64,000 nucleotides of DNA from Hyphococcus flavus (GCF_028748065.1 NZ_CP118166.1:2185501-2249500); one strand, 5' to 3'. Counted from the stretch's first letter, positions 1-7,862 are shown. Notes: a model not told the origin generated them from the letters alone. Numbers and translations are program-made.

Positions 1-1314
1 TGGTTCGAAATGCATGAACGGTTCGGAAAACTTTCCATGCGGAAAAATCTGGCGCCGGCGATTTCCTATGCTGAAAACGGTTTTCCGGTGTCGCCGGTGA
101 TCGCCTATTACTTGCAGATGAATCTCGACCGGTTCGAGGAACGCCTCGACATGATTGGTGAGTTCGATAACGCCCGGGAAACATACTTCGCCAACGGAGC
201 GCCGAAAACGGGAGAGATTTTCAAAAACCCCGATCTCGCCAACACTTATGACATCATTGCCCGCAAGGGCCGCGATGCGTTCTACAAAGGCGAGATTGCG
301 CGGGCCATGGACGCCTACTTCAAGCGTATCGGTGGCGATTTGAGACTTGAAGACTTTGCAGCCCATGAAAGCGAGTGGGTGGAACCCGGTTGCGTGGAAT
401 ACAAGGACGGCGTCGAGCTTTGCGAGCTGCCGCCGAATGGGCAGGGGTTCGCCGCCCTGCAGATGGTCAACATTTTGAAAAATGTTGATCTGACGCAATG
501 GGATCGCGGCAGTCCGGAAGTGCACCATTATATCACCGAAGCAAAACGGCTGGCGTTTGAGGATGTCGCACGCTTTTACGCCGACCCGGCTTTCGCGGAA
601 ATCCCGGTTGACTGGCTCTTGTCGGATGAATATGGCCGCGAACGGTTTGCGCTGATTGATCCGGAAAAAGCGAATCCAGAACCTGCGCCCGGTGATCCGA
701 AGATCGAAGGGCCTGGCGACACGACTTATCTCACTGTCGCCGACAAAAACGGTATGATGGTCTCGCTCATCCAGTCGAACTATCGCGGCATGGGGGCCGG
801 GCTTGTCGCCGACGGTCTTGGTTTCATGTTTCAGGATCGCGGCGAGTTATATTCGCTCGATCCGGACCATCCGAATGTTTACGCGCCCGGCAAGCGCCCC
901 TTTCACACGATTATTCCGGCGTTCGTGAAAAAGGATGGCGCGCCGCTGATCAGTTTCGGTCTCATGGGCGGCGCCATGCAGCCGCAAGGCCATGTGCAAA
1001 TCCTGATTAATTTGTTCGACTACGGCATGAATCTGCAGGAAGCCGGCGACGCCGCGCGGCTTAATCACAGCGGCGGGCGCGCATCGACAGATCGGTTAGG
1101 GGAGGCGCCTGACAATGCGCTTGGCGTTCTGAATGTGGAGGCTGGCGTGCCGGAAGCGACGATTGATGCGTTGCGGGCCATGGGCCATGACGTCAATGTC
1201 GTTGAGAACGGTGTGATGTTCGGCGGCTATCAGGCGATCATGCGCAATCCTGAGACCGGGGTTTACTGGGGTGCAACGGAGATGCGCAAGGATGGCACGG
1301 TCGCCGGATACTAA
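1..1314 (+). CDS. ggt: gamma-glutamyltransferase, 3' portion (5' end outside window)
   Basis: The reading frame is open from the first base of the window, so the start lies upstream. The visible 437 residues cover the C-terminal part of the large subunit and the whole small subunit of a gamma-glutamyltranspeptidase, an exported enzyme that cleaves or transfers the gamma-glutamyl group of glutathione. The autoprocessing/nucleophile Thr is in GDTTYLTVADKNG (Thr codon at about 721), matching the TTxxxVxDxxG signature of the Ntn-hydrolase family. The small subunit that follows contains the oxyanion-type GGAMQPQGHVQ segment and ends in GGYQAIMRNP, as usual. An internal ATG at 10 could look like a start but would cut through the large subunit. 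The family is secure; the substrate (glutathione or another gamma-glutamyl compound) is not shown by sequence. Confidence 0.9.
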   Translation, partial: WFEMHERFGKLSMRKNLAPAISYAENGFPVSPVIAYYLQMNLDRFEERLDMIGEFDNARETYFANGAPKTGEIFKNPDLANTYDIIARKGRDAFYKGEIARAMDAYFKRIGGDLRLEDFAAHESEWVEPGCVEYKDGVELCELPPNGQGFAALQMVNILKNVDLTQWDRGSPEVHHYITEAKRLAFEDVARFYADPAFAEIPVDWLLSDEYGRERFALIDPEKANPEPAPGDPKIEGPGDTTYLTVADKNGMMVSLIQSNYRGMGAGLVADGLGFMFQDRGELYSLDPDHPNVYAPGKRPFHTIIPAFVKKDGAPLISFGLMGGAMQPQGHVQILINLFDYGMNLQEAGDAARLNHSGGRASTDRLGEAPDNALGVLNVEAGVPEATIDALRAMGHDVNVVENGVMFGGYQAIMRNPETGVYWGATEMRKDGTVAGY

Positions 1315-1341
1315 TCGTAACGGCGCAATCGTTGTTATGAT

Positions 1342-1614
1342 TTATGCAAGTGCGGTAACAGCTTCGAACAGCAGTGTTACGCCAAAGACCAGAGCGACCG
1401 CTGCGCAGAGGCCCTCATAGGCGGCGTTGGACAAGTCCTTTGCAGGCGAAATGTTGAACGTGGCGCCGATCCCGATGGGTTGAGGTGTCCGCATGGCGGT
1501 CCAGCAGACAGCGGCCGTCATGAAGGTAAGCCACGGAAACAGAATAACGGAGATGGAGACGCCGGCGCCCAGAGCGAACATCGCGGCGGTGTTAGAGCGG
1601 AAAAGGTTACGCAT
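1342..1614 (-). CDS. small two-helix membrane protein, unknown function
   Basis: This encodes 90 residues. The frame stays open much further upstream (to about 2112) but there it would run through the RNase P RNA gene, so I place the start at the ATG at 1614 (MRNLFRSNTAAMF). Two hydrophobic stretches, roughly residues 10-40 and 68-88, suggest an inner-membrane protein with two helices and a polar loop (PQPIGIGATFNISPAKDL) between them. I recognise no family motif. It is convergent with the ggt gene. The ribosome-binding site is weak (GGA about 8 bases upstream), so the start and even the reality of the gene are moderately uncertain. Confidence 0.5.
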   Translation of the reverse strand: MRNLFRSNTAAMFALGAGVSISVILFPWLTFMTAAVCWTAMRTPQPIGIGATFNISPAKDLSNAAYEGLCAAVALVFGVTLLFEAVTALA

Positions 1615-1773
1615 TTGTCGTCCAGTTGAAAAACAACTAAGGACATAAAGCGGTAAGTCTAATTTCGGCTGACTGTCTTGAGCGCAGATCAAACCACTCC
1701 GGAAAGCCTTTGTTAGCCATGTTATTGGCGAGCCTGCCTTGACCTTTCGCGTTCTGGCCCTCAAATCGGCGAA

Positions 1774-2146
1774 CGCCAGACGGTCGGACGGCCGCCGGTA
1801 TCGCCTCCGGGCGACGCGGGAGGAAAGTCCGGGCTCCATGGAGACAAGGCGCCGGGTAACGCCCGGCCGGGGTAACCCGAGGGAAAGCGCCACAGAGAAT
1901 ATACCGCCCCGTTTCGGGGTAAGGGTGAAAAGGTGCGGTAAGAGCGCACCGCCGGACCAGCAATGGGACGGGCATGGCAAGCCCCGCCTGGAGCAAGACC
2001 GAATAGGGATAACGCGCTGAAAAGCAGGCGTGTCTTCGCGCTGAGTTATCCGGGTTGGTTGCTTGAGCACGCCAGTAATGGCGCGCCTAGAGGAATGGTC
2101 GTCGCGCCGCAAGGCGTACAGAACCCGGCTTACAGACCGTCTGGCG
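1774..2146 (+). ncRNA. rnpB: RNase P RNA, bacterial class A
   Basis: This is the catalytic RNA that trims 5' leaders from tRNA precursors together with RnpA. The ends pair perfectly over 11 bp (CGCCAGACGGT at 1774-1784 with ACCGTCTGGCG at 2136-2146), forming helix P1. The universal core GAGGAAAGTCCGGGCTCC is present near 1820, followed by GGGAAAGCGCCACAGA in the P3/P4 region. The 3' core ACAGAACCCGGCTTACAGACC lies just before the P1 strand. Length (about 373 nt) fits class A. Open reading frames crossing this region are spurious. The exact 5' and 3' ends are inferred from P1. Confidence 0.95.
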
Positions 2147-2196
2147 TTTATTTTAGAGTCGCGTATCTATACGAAGTTTCGCAACGGAGAATTCAC

Positions 2197-2682
2197 ATGC
2201 CGTCTTTCGATATTGTTTCTGAAGTCGATCTGTCCGAAGCCGACAACGCCATTCAGAATATCACGCGTGAAATTTCTACGCGTTATGATTTCAAGGGATC
2301 GAAATCGACTGTCGAGCTTAAAGAGGGCGTGATCACAATCTTTGCCGATGACGATCTGAAGCTTCGTCAGATGCACGAAATCCTGCAGGGCAATATGCAA
2401 AAGCGTGGAATTGAACCTGGCTCGCTCGATTATCAAAAAGAAGAACCGGCAGCCGGCCAGGCCGTCCGGCAACGCGTCTTGATCAAGCAAGGCATCGACA
2501 AAGAACTTGCCAAGAAGATTGTCAAAGCGATTAAGGGAGAGAAATTTAAGGTGCAAGTCGCCATTCAGGGTGATGCTTTACGCGTGACAGGCAAGAAACG
2601 CGATGACCTGCAGGAAGTCATTACCTTTGTAAAAGCAATGAAACAGGAGCAGCCATTCCAGTACCAGAATTTCCGCGACTAG
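2197..2682 (+). CDS. yajQ: YajQ family cyclic-di-GMP/nucleotide-binding protein
   Basis: A 161-residue cytosolic protein of the YajQ (UPF0234) family, whose members bind nucleotides and in some bacteria cyclic di-GMP. The N-terminus MPSFDIVSEVDLSEADNAI, the central STVELKEGVITIFADDDLKL and the C-terminus ending QPFQYQNFRD are family hallmarks, and the length is typical. The start at 2197 is chosen because GGAGA sits 6 bases upstream and because any earlier in-frame start lies inside the RNase P RNA. It follows rnpB by 50 bases and may share its transcript. A hairpin at 2701-2734 follows it. Cellular role in this organism is unknown. Confidence 0.93.
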   Translation: MPSFDIVSEVDLSEADNAIQNITREISTRYDFKGSKSTVELKEGVITIFADDDLKLRQMHEILQGNMQKRGIEPGSLDYQKEEPAAGQAVRQRVLIKQGIDKELAKKIVKAIKGEKFKVQVAIQGDALRVTGKKRDDLQEVITFVKAMKQEQPFQYQNFRD

Positions 2683-2700
2683 CGTCTTAAAAGATGCATG

Positions 2701-2734
2701 AAAAAAGCGCGACCCTATGGCCGCGCTTTAGTTT
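2701..2734. terminator. bidirectional hairpin between convergent genes
   Basis: AAAGCGCGACC pairs with GGCCGCGCTTT (2704-2714 with 2719-2729, one A-C mismatch) around a CTAT loop. On the minus strand the stem is followed by six T, so it best serves the gene ending at 2772; on the plus strand it would end yajQ with only a weak T run. Confidence 0.7.
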
Positions 2735-2771
2735 ATCCAAGTTGGCAGTCTTGGGCTGCTTTAGAGAGTGA

Positions 2772-3122
2772 TTAAGCTGCAGCGGCTTTGCCCGGGATAC
2801 CGTGGATCGCTGAACGCATCCAGCGGAAGCCGCCAATCATCAGCACAAGGCCGATATAGCGTACGATGTAAATACCAAGATCATCGGTGAAGCTTTTGGC
2901 CATCCCGCCGATCGCGGCGTAAATCGACTGGATCTCAGCGCCGGAGGAGCCCATGGCCGCAATCGGCCATACGGTGCGGTCGATCAGAAGCGCCAGAAGG
3001 CCGACCTTCCAGAGATTGGATTCGCCCTTTGCGAACATGGCGAACAGAAACGCCAGAATAATTGCGCGAGGCAAGTCCGCGCCCGAAAAGCCAATGCCGA
3101 TAATGTATTGAAGATCCTGCAT
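2772..3122 (-). CDS. small inner-membrane protein, unknown function
   Basis: This encodes 116 residues with three probable membrane segments, approximately residues 17-33, 39-58 and 86-102. An AGGGGATCACC leader just upstream of the ATG at 3122 gives a clear ribosome-binding site. The middle segment carries the charged WKVGLLALLIDRTVWP, and the protein ends in an Ala-rich tail. I recognise no domain. Upstream, a divergent gene (the Ada-like fusion) starts within about 110 bases, so the two may share a promoter region. Function cannot be assigned. Confidence 0.72.
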   Translation of the reverse strand: MQDLQYIIGIGFSGADLPRAIILAFLFAMFAKGESNLWKVGLLALLIDRTVWPIAAMGSSGAEIQSIYAAIGGMAKSFTDDLGIYIVRYIGLVLMIGGFRWMRSAIHGIPGKAAAA

Positions 3123-3229
3123 GGTGATCCCCTGAAAATTGTTCCAAATGCATTTACGCCTGATTAGGGTTAATACGGCGTAAAGCGGTGATGCTTTTCA
3201 GCAAGTTTCGGGTGTTATCGGGCGCGGCT

Positions 3230-4135
3230 ATGTCTAAACAAAACCTTATGAACGCTATGACCCAGATCACAAACATTGCGCCCATAAGCGCTAAACGGCT
3301 CGATGGTTACGCACCGGTTGGACGCGCCATTGATTTCCTCACTGCGCATGCGGAGGATCAGCCGGGATTGGAAGATGTCGCCGCCCATGTGGGCTTGTCG
3401 CCAGCGCATTTCCAGCGTGTCTTTAAAGCCGGCGCCGGCGTATCGCCGAAACGGTTTCTGCAATATCTTGCGGCGCAAGAAGCAAAGCGCGCCATGTCGA
3501 GTGGCGAAGATGTTCTGTCTGCGTCGCTTTCAGCAGGGCTTTCGGGCTCGTCGCGATTACATGATCTTTTTCTGGCGTCGGAAGCGATGACGCCTGGCGA
3601 CTATCGCCGAAAAGGCGCAGGGCTCGTCATACGTCATGCGTTTATCGAAGGACCGCTCGGCCGCGTGCTGATTGCTGCGACGGACAAGGGCGTGTGCTGG
3701 ATGAGTTTCGCCGAAGAGGGCGGGGACGTATTGCATCTTGCCGAAATGAAACATGACTGGTCGGCGGCGGAATTTATCGAGGACGAAGGATTAGTCGCGC
3801 CTTTGGCGGCGCGCGCTTTTGCATTCGCCCTTAACCGAAAAACCGACGAACCATTACGTCTGCATGTTAGGGGTACAAACTTTCAACTGAAAGTCTGGGA
3901 AGCCCTTTTAAAAATTCCCTATGGCGGATGCGCAACCTATGGCGACATCGCAAGAGAAATCGGGTCGCCACGGGCGAATCGCGCGGTCGGCTCGGCTGTC
4001 GGCGCCAACCTCATTTCCGTTCTCATTCCCTGTCACCGGGTCATTCTTTCTTCCGGCGTCATTCACAACTACCGCTGGGGCGTTGCGCGCAAGAAAGCGG
4101 TGCTCGCCATGGAAGGTGCGGTCACTGCTGCGTAA
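3230..4135 (+). CDS. AraC-type HTH fused to methylated-DNA-protein-cysteine methyltransferase (Ada-like)
   Basis: About 301 residues. The N-terminal part (about 35-125) is an AraC/XylS helix-turn-helix domain (GLEDVAAHVGLSPAHFQRVF, then SPKRFLQYL). The C-terminal part (about 135-295) is an O6-alkylguanine methyltransferase with the acceptor cysteine in VLIPCHRVI (about residue 268), an arginine-finger region GSPRANRAVGSAVGAN, and a YRWGVARK end. The N-terminal zinc/phosphotriester domain of E. coli Ada is absent. It should remove alkyl groups from guanine and may also bind DNA. Starts are ambiguous: GTG at 3188 and ATG at 3191 are also in frame, and none has a strong ribosome-binding site. 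A strong terminator follows. Confidence 0.85.
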   Translation: MSKQNLMNAMTQITNIAPISAKRLDGYAPVGRAIDFLTAHAEDQPGLEDVAAHVGLSPAHFQRVFKAGAGVSPKRFLQYLAAQEAKRAMSSGEDVLSASLSAGLSGSSRLHDLFLASEAMTPGDYRRKGAGLVIRHAFIEGPLGRVLIAATDKGVCWMSFAEEGGDVLHLAEMKHDWSAAEFIEDEGLVAPLAARAFAFALNRKTDEPLRLHVRGTNFQLKVWEALLKIPYGGCATYGDIAREIGSPRANRAVGSAVGANLISVLIPCHRVILSSGVIHNYRWGVARKKAVLAMEGAVTAA

Positions 4136-4168
4136 AAAAAACGCCCCGGGTTCTCCAGGGCGTTTTTT
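4135..4168. terminator. bidirectional intrinsic terminator
   Basis: A run of A, then CGCCC, a loop of about 10 bases, GGGCG and a run of six T form a symmetric hairpin between the Ada-like gene and ctrA. The A run and T run make it work in either direction, which fits two convergent genes. Confidence 0.85.
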
Positions 4169-4203
4169 CAGATGTGCAAGTGTAGCGTCGGTCGGTTTAG
4201 CTC

Positions 4204-4905
4204 TTAAGCCACTTCGGCGGCTTTTTCCTCCTGCGGGTCGCGAAGCACATAGCCGCGGCCCCAGACAGTTTCGATGTAATGTTCGCCCTGTGTCGCGGCG
4301 GCAAGTTTCTTGCGCAGCTTACAAATAAAGACGTCAATGATTTTCAGTTCCGGTTCATCCATGCCGCCATAAAGGTGGTTCAGGAACATCTCTTTCGTGA
4401 GCGTCGTGCCCTTGCGGAGCGATAACAGCTCCAGCATCTGATATTCCTTGCCGGTGAGGTGGACGCGCTGGCCGGCGACTTCCACTGTCTTTGCGTCGAG
4501 ATTTACAACCAGCTTGCCAGTTGTAATCACTGACTGTGAGTGACCTTTTGAACGGCGGACGATGGCGTGAATGCGTGCAACCAGCTCGTCCTTGTGGAAT
4601 GGTTTAGTCATGTAATCGTCAGCGCCGAAGCCGAGGCCGCGCACTTTGGTTTCGATGTCGCCCTGGCCCGTGAGAATGAGGATCGGCGTATTCACTTTCG
4701 AAACGCGCAATGTCTTTAATACGTCAAAACCGGTCATGTCCGGCAGGTTCAGGTCGAGCAAGATGATGTCATAATCATATACCTTGCCCAGATCGACGCC
4801 CTCTTCGCCAAGGTCGGTGGTGTACACATTGAACCCGTCCGACTTCAGCATCAACTCGATGCTCTGTGCCGTGGCGCCGTCGTCTTCGATCAGCAAAACC
4901 CGCAT
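4204..4905 (-). CDS. ctrA: cell-cycle response regulator CtrA
   Basis: A 233-residue OmpR-family response regulator. Residues 1-115 form the receiver domain with acidic pocket EDD (7-9), phospho-acceptor Asp51 in IILLDLNLP and Lys in MTKPFHKDE. Residues 125-225 form the winged-helix DNA-binding domain ([30 protein letters not shown]). The near-identity of the receiver and wing segments to the Caulobacter protein is recalled family knowledge. CtrA controls replication, division and flagellar genes. The start at 4905 is set by AGGAGA 7 bases upstream; an 18-residue in-frame extension has no such site. The C-terminus ends EVA, resembling the Ala-Ala end that exposes Caulobacter CtrA to ClpXP. 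It faces away from the dcw cluster, with a CtrA 8-mer in its upstream region. Confidence 0.95.
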   Translation of the reverse strand: MRVLLIEDDGATAQSIELMLKSDGFNVYTTDLGEEGVDLGKVYDYDIILLDLNLPDMTGFDVLKTLRVSKVNTPILILTGQGDIETKVRGLGFGADDYMTKPFHKDELVARIHAIVRRSKGHSQSVITTGKLVVNLDAKTVEVAGQRVHLTGKEYQMLELLSLRKGTTLTKEMFLNHLYGGMDEPELKIIDVFICKLRKKLAAATQGEHYIETVWGRGYVLRDPQEEKAAEVA

Positions 4906-4996
4906 GTTCAGTCTCCTGTTCGGCGCGTCGTTCCCCTCGAAACTTTCCGCGCTCTTCATCTTTGTCGCTAATAGCTAACGACCATAAGCTTTCATA

Positions 4997-5004
4997 ATGG
5001 TTAA
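4997..5004 (-). promoter_or_regulatory. CtrA-type 8-mer TTAACCAT upstream of ctrA
   Basis: On the minus strand this reads TTAACCAT, the 8-base CtrA motif described in Caulobacter, 92-99 bases before the ctrA start. It would fit autoregulation. Further TTAA pairs nearby (5160-5178) have spacings of 9 and 11 rather than 7, so they are weaker. An 8-mer can occur by chance. Confidence 0.5.
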
Positions 5005-5180
5005 CAACATGAACGGCTTTGGCGGCTTTTGGGGTCTTGCTTTAATCGCCCGCAAACACTCCTTACCGGGTGAGCCCAGTAATTCCGTGATTTGCAGGCC
5101 ATGTCATTAAGCATATGGATTTTTTTGAAAGTTAAATCAGTTCACCAGTTTACGAGTGCTTAATCGGTCTGGCGTTAAGC

Positions 5181-5684
5181 ATGTTGATTAAGAAAGCGCC
5201 GCTGAACGGTGACGGGAGTGAAACGGTTTTAATCCGTATCGGGACCGAAACAGAGGTTAAGCTGCGAAAGGACGTTTGCAACCAAACCGGAGTTCGCTTG
5301 ATGGATGAGCATGCATACGAAAACTGGACTCAAGATCGTTGTGCGGGCCTTGATATTTCCTTGGGGCAGCGCCACGGCCTTTCGCGCTTGTTGAAGCTGG
5401 CGCGCGAGGAGCGTCAGTCGTTGCGGGCGGATCTTGATGACATCAAGGCGGCGAGGGCGGCGGCGGATCGTTCACTGGAGGCGTGCCTGCAACAGGGCGA
5501 GGCGGGTCTTGAGCGCCAGACGGCCTTGCGGCGACTGTTGAATTCGCTCGATCGCAGCGGTGATGCGATCCGGGAAAAGCTCGCCGTCGTTCAGGGCGAA
5601 GCAATACGGCTCGACGGGCTTATCAGTCCCAATGGCGGTTCGCATGTTGTCCCGCTCCAGCAAGCCGTTCGAAAAACAGCCTGA
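5181..5684 (+). CDS. coiled-coil protein divergent from ctrA, possibly FliJ-like
   Basis: Up to 167 residues. From about residue 60 to 150 it is a continuous, charged helix (LARLLKLAREERQ-like heptads, then ALRRLLNSLDRSGDAIREKL) typical of a coiled coil. FliJ-type flagellar export chaperones have this look and size, and fliJ is found near ctrA in some alphaproteobacteria, but I see no decisive FliJ motif. The start is doubtful: ATG 5181 lacks a ribosome-binding site and overlaps TTAA motifs, whereas ATG 5301 has CCGGAG 8 bases upstream and gives 127 residues starting MDEHAYENW. The first 40 residues of the longer form show no clear domain. Its position between ctrA and mraZ suggests a cell-cycle or motility link, by inference only. 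Confidence 0.6.
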   Translation: MLIKKAPLNGDGSETVLIRIGTETEVKLRKDVCNQTGVRLMDEHAYENWTQDRCAGLDISLGQRHGLSRLLKLAREERQSLRADLDDIKAARAAADRSLEACLQQGEAGLERQTALRRLLNSLDRSGDAIREKLAVVQGEAIRLDGLISPNGGSHVVPLQQAVRKTA

Positions 5685-5819
5685 ACCTCAGCAACGTTCA
5701 TGTTCACGATTTTTTAACGCCCAGCTTTTGAGAATGGACTGAGCGAACCTTGGGCTGGCTGAACCGGATATGTTCCATTTCTGTTCCGTAATCAGTCAGA
5801 AAAAAGAGCGCATTTGGGC

Positions 5820-5824
5820 GAATC
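5820..5824. promoter_or_regulatory. GANTC methylation site upstream of mraZ
   Basis: GAATC is a CcrM-type recognition site about 120 bases before mraZ and 13 bases before the CCCA repeats. In Caulobacter-like bacteria such sites in promoters are read by GcrA. A single 5-base site is weak evidence of function. Confidence 0.35.
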
Positions 5825-5836
5825 AACCTTTGACCG

Positions 5837-5870
5837 CCCATAAATTCCCATGCTATCCCATGTTAACCCA
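5837..5870. promoter_or_regulatory. predicted MraZ operator: four CCCA repeats at 10-bp spacing
   Basis: CCCA occurs at 5837-5840, 5847-5850, 5857-5860 and 5867-5870, an exact 10-bp period, which reads as four TGGG boxes on the minus strand. MraZ is known to bind tandem TGGGN repeats separated by 5 bases upstream of its own operon. The array ends 73 bases before mraZ and most likely is the autoregulatory operator of the division cluster. A TTAA-N7-TTGA sequence (5863-5877), one mismatch from a CtrA box, overlaps the last repeat. Confidence 0.82.
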
Positions 5871-5943
5871 ATTTTGAACGGGTAAGGGGCGGCGTGCGCC
5901 CGGCTGAAACCAGCCGGATCGGCGCCGCGGCGGAGGATGCGGC

Positions 5944-6426
5944 ATGCGGCGCGTGACCGGGGCCCGGTTTTTTGGGTCCTATGTCAATAAGATTGATGCG
6001 AAGGGGCGGCTGGCGACGCCGGCGCTGTTTCGCCGTGCGCTCAACCTGCCCGAAGAAAATGTCGTTTATTGCATACCGTCCACAGAAGAGCCCTGTATCG
6101 AATGCGGCGGCGGCGACTACATCGACAATCTGATGGAGATGATTGACCAGCTCGATCCGTTCTCTCCGAAGCGCATCAGTCTCGAACGCACCATCGCCAC
6201 GCAGATGACGCCGCTCTCTCCCGACAAAGAGGGGCGGATCAATTTACCCGAACCATTGCGAGAACATGCGAAACTTAATGGCGAGGCGCTGTTCGCCGGT
6301 CACGTGCGCTCGTTTCAGATATGGAACCCGGACATTTTTGAAGCGGCGCTCGGCGAGGCGAAAAAAATCGCCAGCGATGCGCGCCTCTCTCTACGCAACC
6401 CGACCCCTAACGGGGGCAGCGCATGA
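5944..6426 (+). CDS. mraZ: transcriptional regulator/division protein MraZ
   Basis: A 160-residue SpoVT/AbrB-like DNA-binding protein, first gene of the dcw cluster. Two MraZ repeats are visible: FGSYVNKIDAKGRLATPALFR near the N-terminus and SPDKEGRINLPEPLREHAKL at about 95-115, each carrying the DxKGR or DxEGR core that contacts TGGG boxes. GGAGG lies 8 bases before the ATG. It overlaps rsmH by 4 bases (ATGA). Known MraZ proteins repress or tune their own operon, and a matching repeat array lies upstream at 5837-5870. A short segment with cysteines (PCIECGGGDY, about 51-60) replaces part of the usual linker. Confidence 0.95.
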   Translation: MRRVTGARFFGSYVNKIDAKGRLATPALFRRALNLPEENVVYCIPSTEEPCIECGGGDYIDNLMEMIDQLDPFSPKRISLERTIATQMTPLSPDKEGRINLPEPLREHAKLNGEALFAGHVRSFQIWNPDIFEAALGEAKKIASDARLSLRNPTPNGGSA

Positions 6427-7427
6427 ACCAGGCAGTACATACACCTGTCATGCTGAAAGAGGTGCTGGCCGCGTTAGCGCCGAAAGAAGGCGGTGTTTAC
6501 GTTGATGCGACTTTCGGCGCTGGCGGCTACTCGCGCGCAATATTGAATGCGGCCGATTGCACCGTTTACGGATTTGATCGCGATCCGACCGCAATTGAAC
6601 GTGCAAAAGAATGGGCGACGCAATTTGCCGGGCGCCTGTTTCTCATCAACCGGCCGTTTGCTGAAATGCGAGAGGCGCTTGAAGAGCAAGGCGTTGAAGT
6701 CGTCGATGGCGTTGTGTTCGATCTCGGCGTTTCTTCAATGCACCTAGACGAGGCGGAACGCGGGTTTTCTTTCCGTCACGACGGCCCTTTATCCATGCGG
6801 ATGGATGGCGGCAAGCCTGATGCCAGTGACGTTATCGCGAAAGCAGATGCGAAGGATCTCGCAGCAATCTTTCGCGCTTATGGCGAGGAAAAACGCGCCG
6901 GCCAGCTTGCCAGAGCCGTTATCAAGGCCCGCGACAAAGGGCCGATAGAGACCACCAGCCATCTTGCCGGAATTGTTGAAGCCGCGACTCCTGCAGCAGT
7001 GCGTCAGAAAATTCATCCCGCGACGCGCGTCTTCCAAGCGTTGCGGATATTCGTCAATGATGAACTTGGCCAGCTTGTTGCCGGGCTTCGTGCGGCGGAA
7101 CGGCTGTTGCGACCGGCAGGACGGCTTGTCGCCGTGACGTTTCATTCGCTTGAAGACCGCATCGTGAAAAGGTTTCTTGTTAGCGGTGAGATGCGCAAAA
7201 CGAAATCGCGGCATTTGCCGCCTGATGAATCGCAGCCGGCCGCGTTTTCACTGCTCTATAGCAAAGCGATTGCGGCGAGCCGGGAAGAGGCGGGGGAAAA
7301 TCCGCGCGCACGGTCGGCGAAATTGCGTGCAGCAGAACGCACTAATGCGCCCCCGCAAACGGCTGATGCAAGCGCTCTTGGCGCGCCGCGCTTAAAAGAA
7401 TTATCGTTCATGACGGGAGGGATATAA
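6423..7427 (+). CDS. rsmH: 16S rRNA (cytosine1402-N4)-methyltransferase
   Basis: A 334-residue SAM-dependent methyltransferase that modifies C1402 of 16S rRNA in the small-subunit decoding centre. N-terminal HTPVMLKEVLAAL and the SAM loop DATFGAGGYSRAIL (about 30-43) are the RsmH signature; FDLGVSSMHLDEAERGFSF and PLSMRMD follow. HPATRVFQALRIFVNDEL and SLEDRIVKRF complete the family set. It overlaps mraZ by 4 bases and ends directly before ftsL. Length is slightly above the usual 310-320 because of an Ala/Arg-rich tail. Confidence 0.96.
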   Translation: MNQAVHTPVMLKEVLAALAPKEGGVYVDATFGAGGYSRAILNAADCTVYGFDRDPTAIERAKEWATQFAGRLFLINRPFAEMREALEEQGVEVVDGVVFDLGVSSMHLDEAERGFSFRHDGPLSMRMDGGKPDASDVIAKADAKDLAAIFRAYGEEKRAGQLARAVIKARDKGPIETTSHLAGIVEAATPAAVRQKIHPATRVFQALRIFVNDELGQLVAGLRAAERLLRPAGRLVAVTFHSLEDRIVKRFLVSGEMRKTKSRHLPPDESQPAAFSLLYSKAIAASREEAGENPRARSAKLRAAERTNAPPQTADASALGAPRLKELSFMTGGI

Positions 7428-7841
7428 ATGATCCGTATTTCAACTATATTTTTATGCATTATTTTAGCAGCGGCGGCGTTTGGGCGATACCGTGCGGAAG
7501 TTTCTGTACGGGAGTTGCGTGAAGAAATAGATCGGATCGAGACGAGCCAGGTTGAAGAAATTCGCTCCATTCAGATGTTGCGCGCCGAGATAGCTTATCT
7601 CGAAAATCCGGAACGGCTTGCAAGGATTGCCGATACAAAAACAGATCTCAGGCCGTCCACAGGCGATCAGTTGATGGGTGTGCGAGAGTTTGCTTTGGCG
7701 TTTGGGCTTGAAGACGCCGGAGAAGATGCTGGGAGCGAGCCCGACAACACCATTCTCAACGCCATGGCTATGGCTCAACTGACAGGTTCTCAGCTAACGG
7801 CTAGCCAGTCAGCCGGAACAGAGCAGGTCAACAGCCGCTGA
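7428..7841 (+). CDS. ftsL: cell division protein FtsL
   Basis: A 137-residue bitopic membrane protein. A short cytoplasmic N-terminus is followed by a transmembrane helix (about residues 4-20) and a periplasmic coiled coil (VRELREEIDRIETSQVEEIRSIQMLRAEIAYL region), then a PERLARIA motif. FtsL is identified by position between rsmH and ftsI and by this architecture, since its sequence is poorly conserved. It acts with FtsB and FtsQ in the divisome to activate FtsW and FtsI. The ATG follows the rsmH stop codon immediately, with GGGAGG about 7 bases upstream. The last 40 residues are Ala/Ser/Gln-rich and of low complexity. Confidence 0.88.
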   Translation: MIRISTIFLCIILAAAAFGRYRAEVSVRELREEIDRIETSQVEEIRSIQMLRAEIAYLENPERLARIADTKTDLRPSTGDQLMGVREFALAFGLEDAGEDAGSEPDNTILNAMAMAQLTGSQLTASQSAGTEQVNSR

Positions 7842-7862
7842 AACCAGGAGGAATAGGCCCCC

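Noticed and set aside
1615-2112. Minus-strand extension of the small membrane gene and plus-strand extension of yajQ through this region
   Set aside because: The region is the RNase P RNA gene, with matching P1 ends and universal core; neither extension has conserved protein features.
5160-5178. Additional CtrA boxes near the coiled-coil gene start
   Set aside because: The TTAA pairs have spacings of 11 and 9 bases instead of 7, so they do not meet the consensus.
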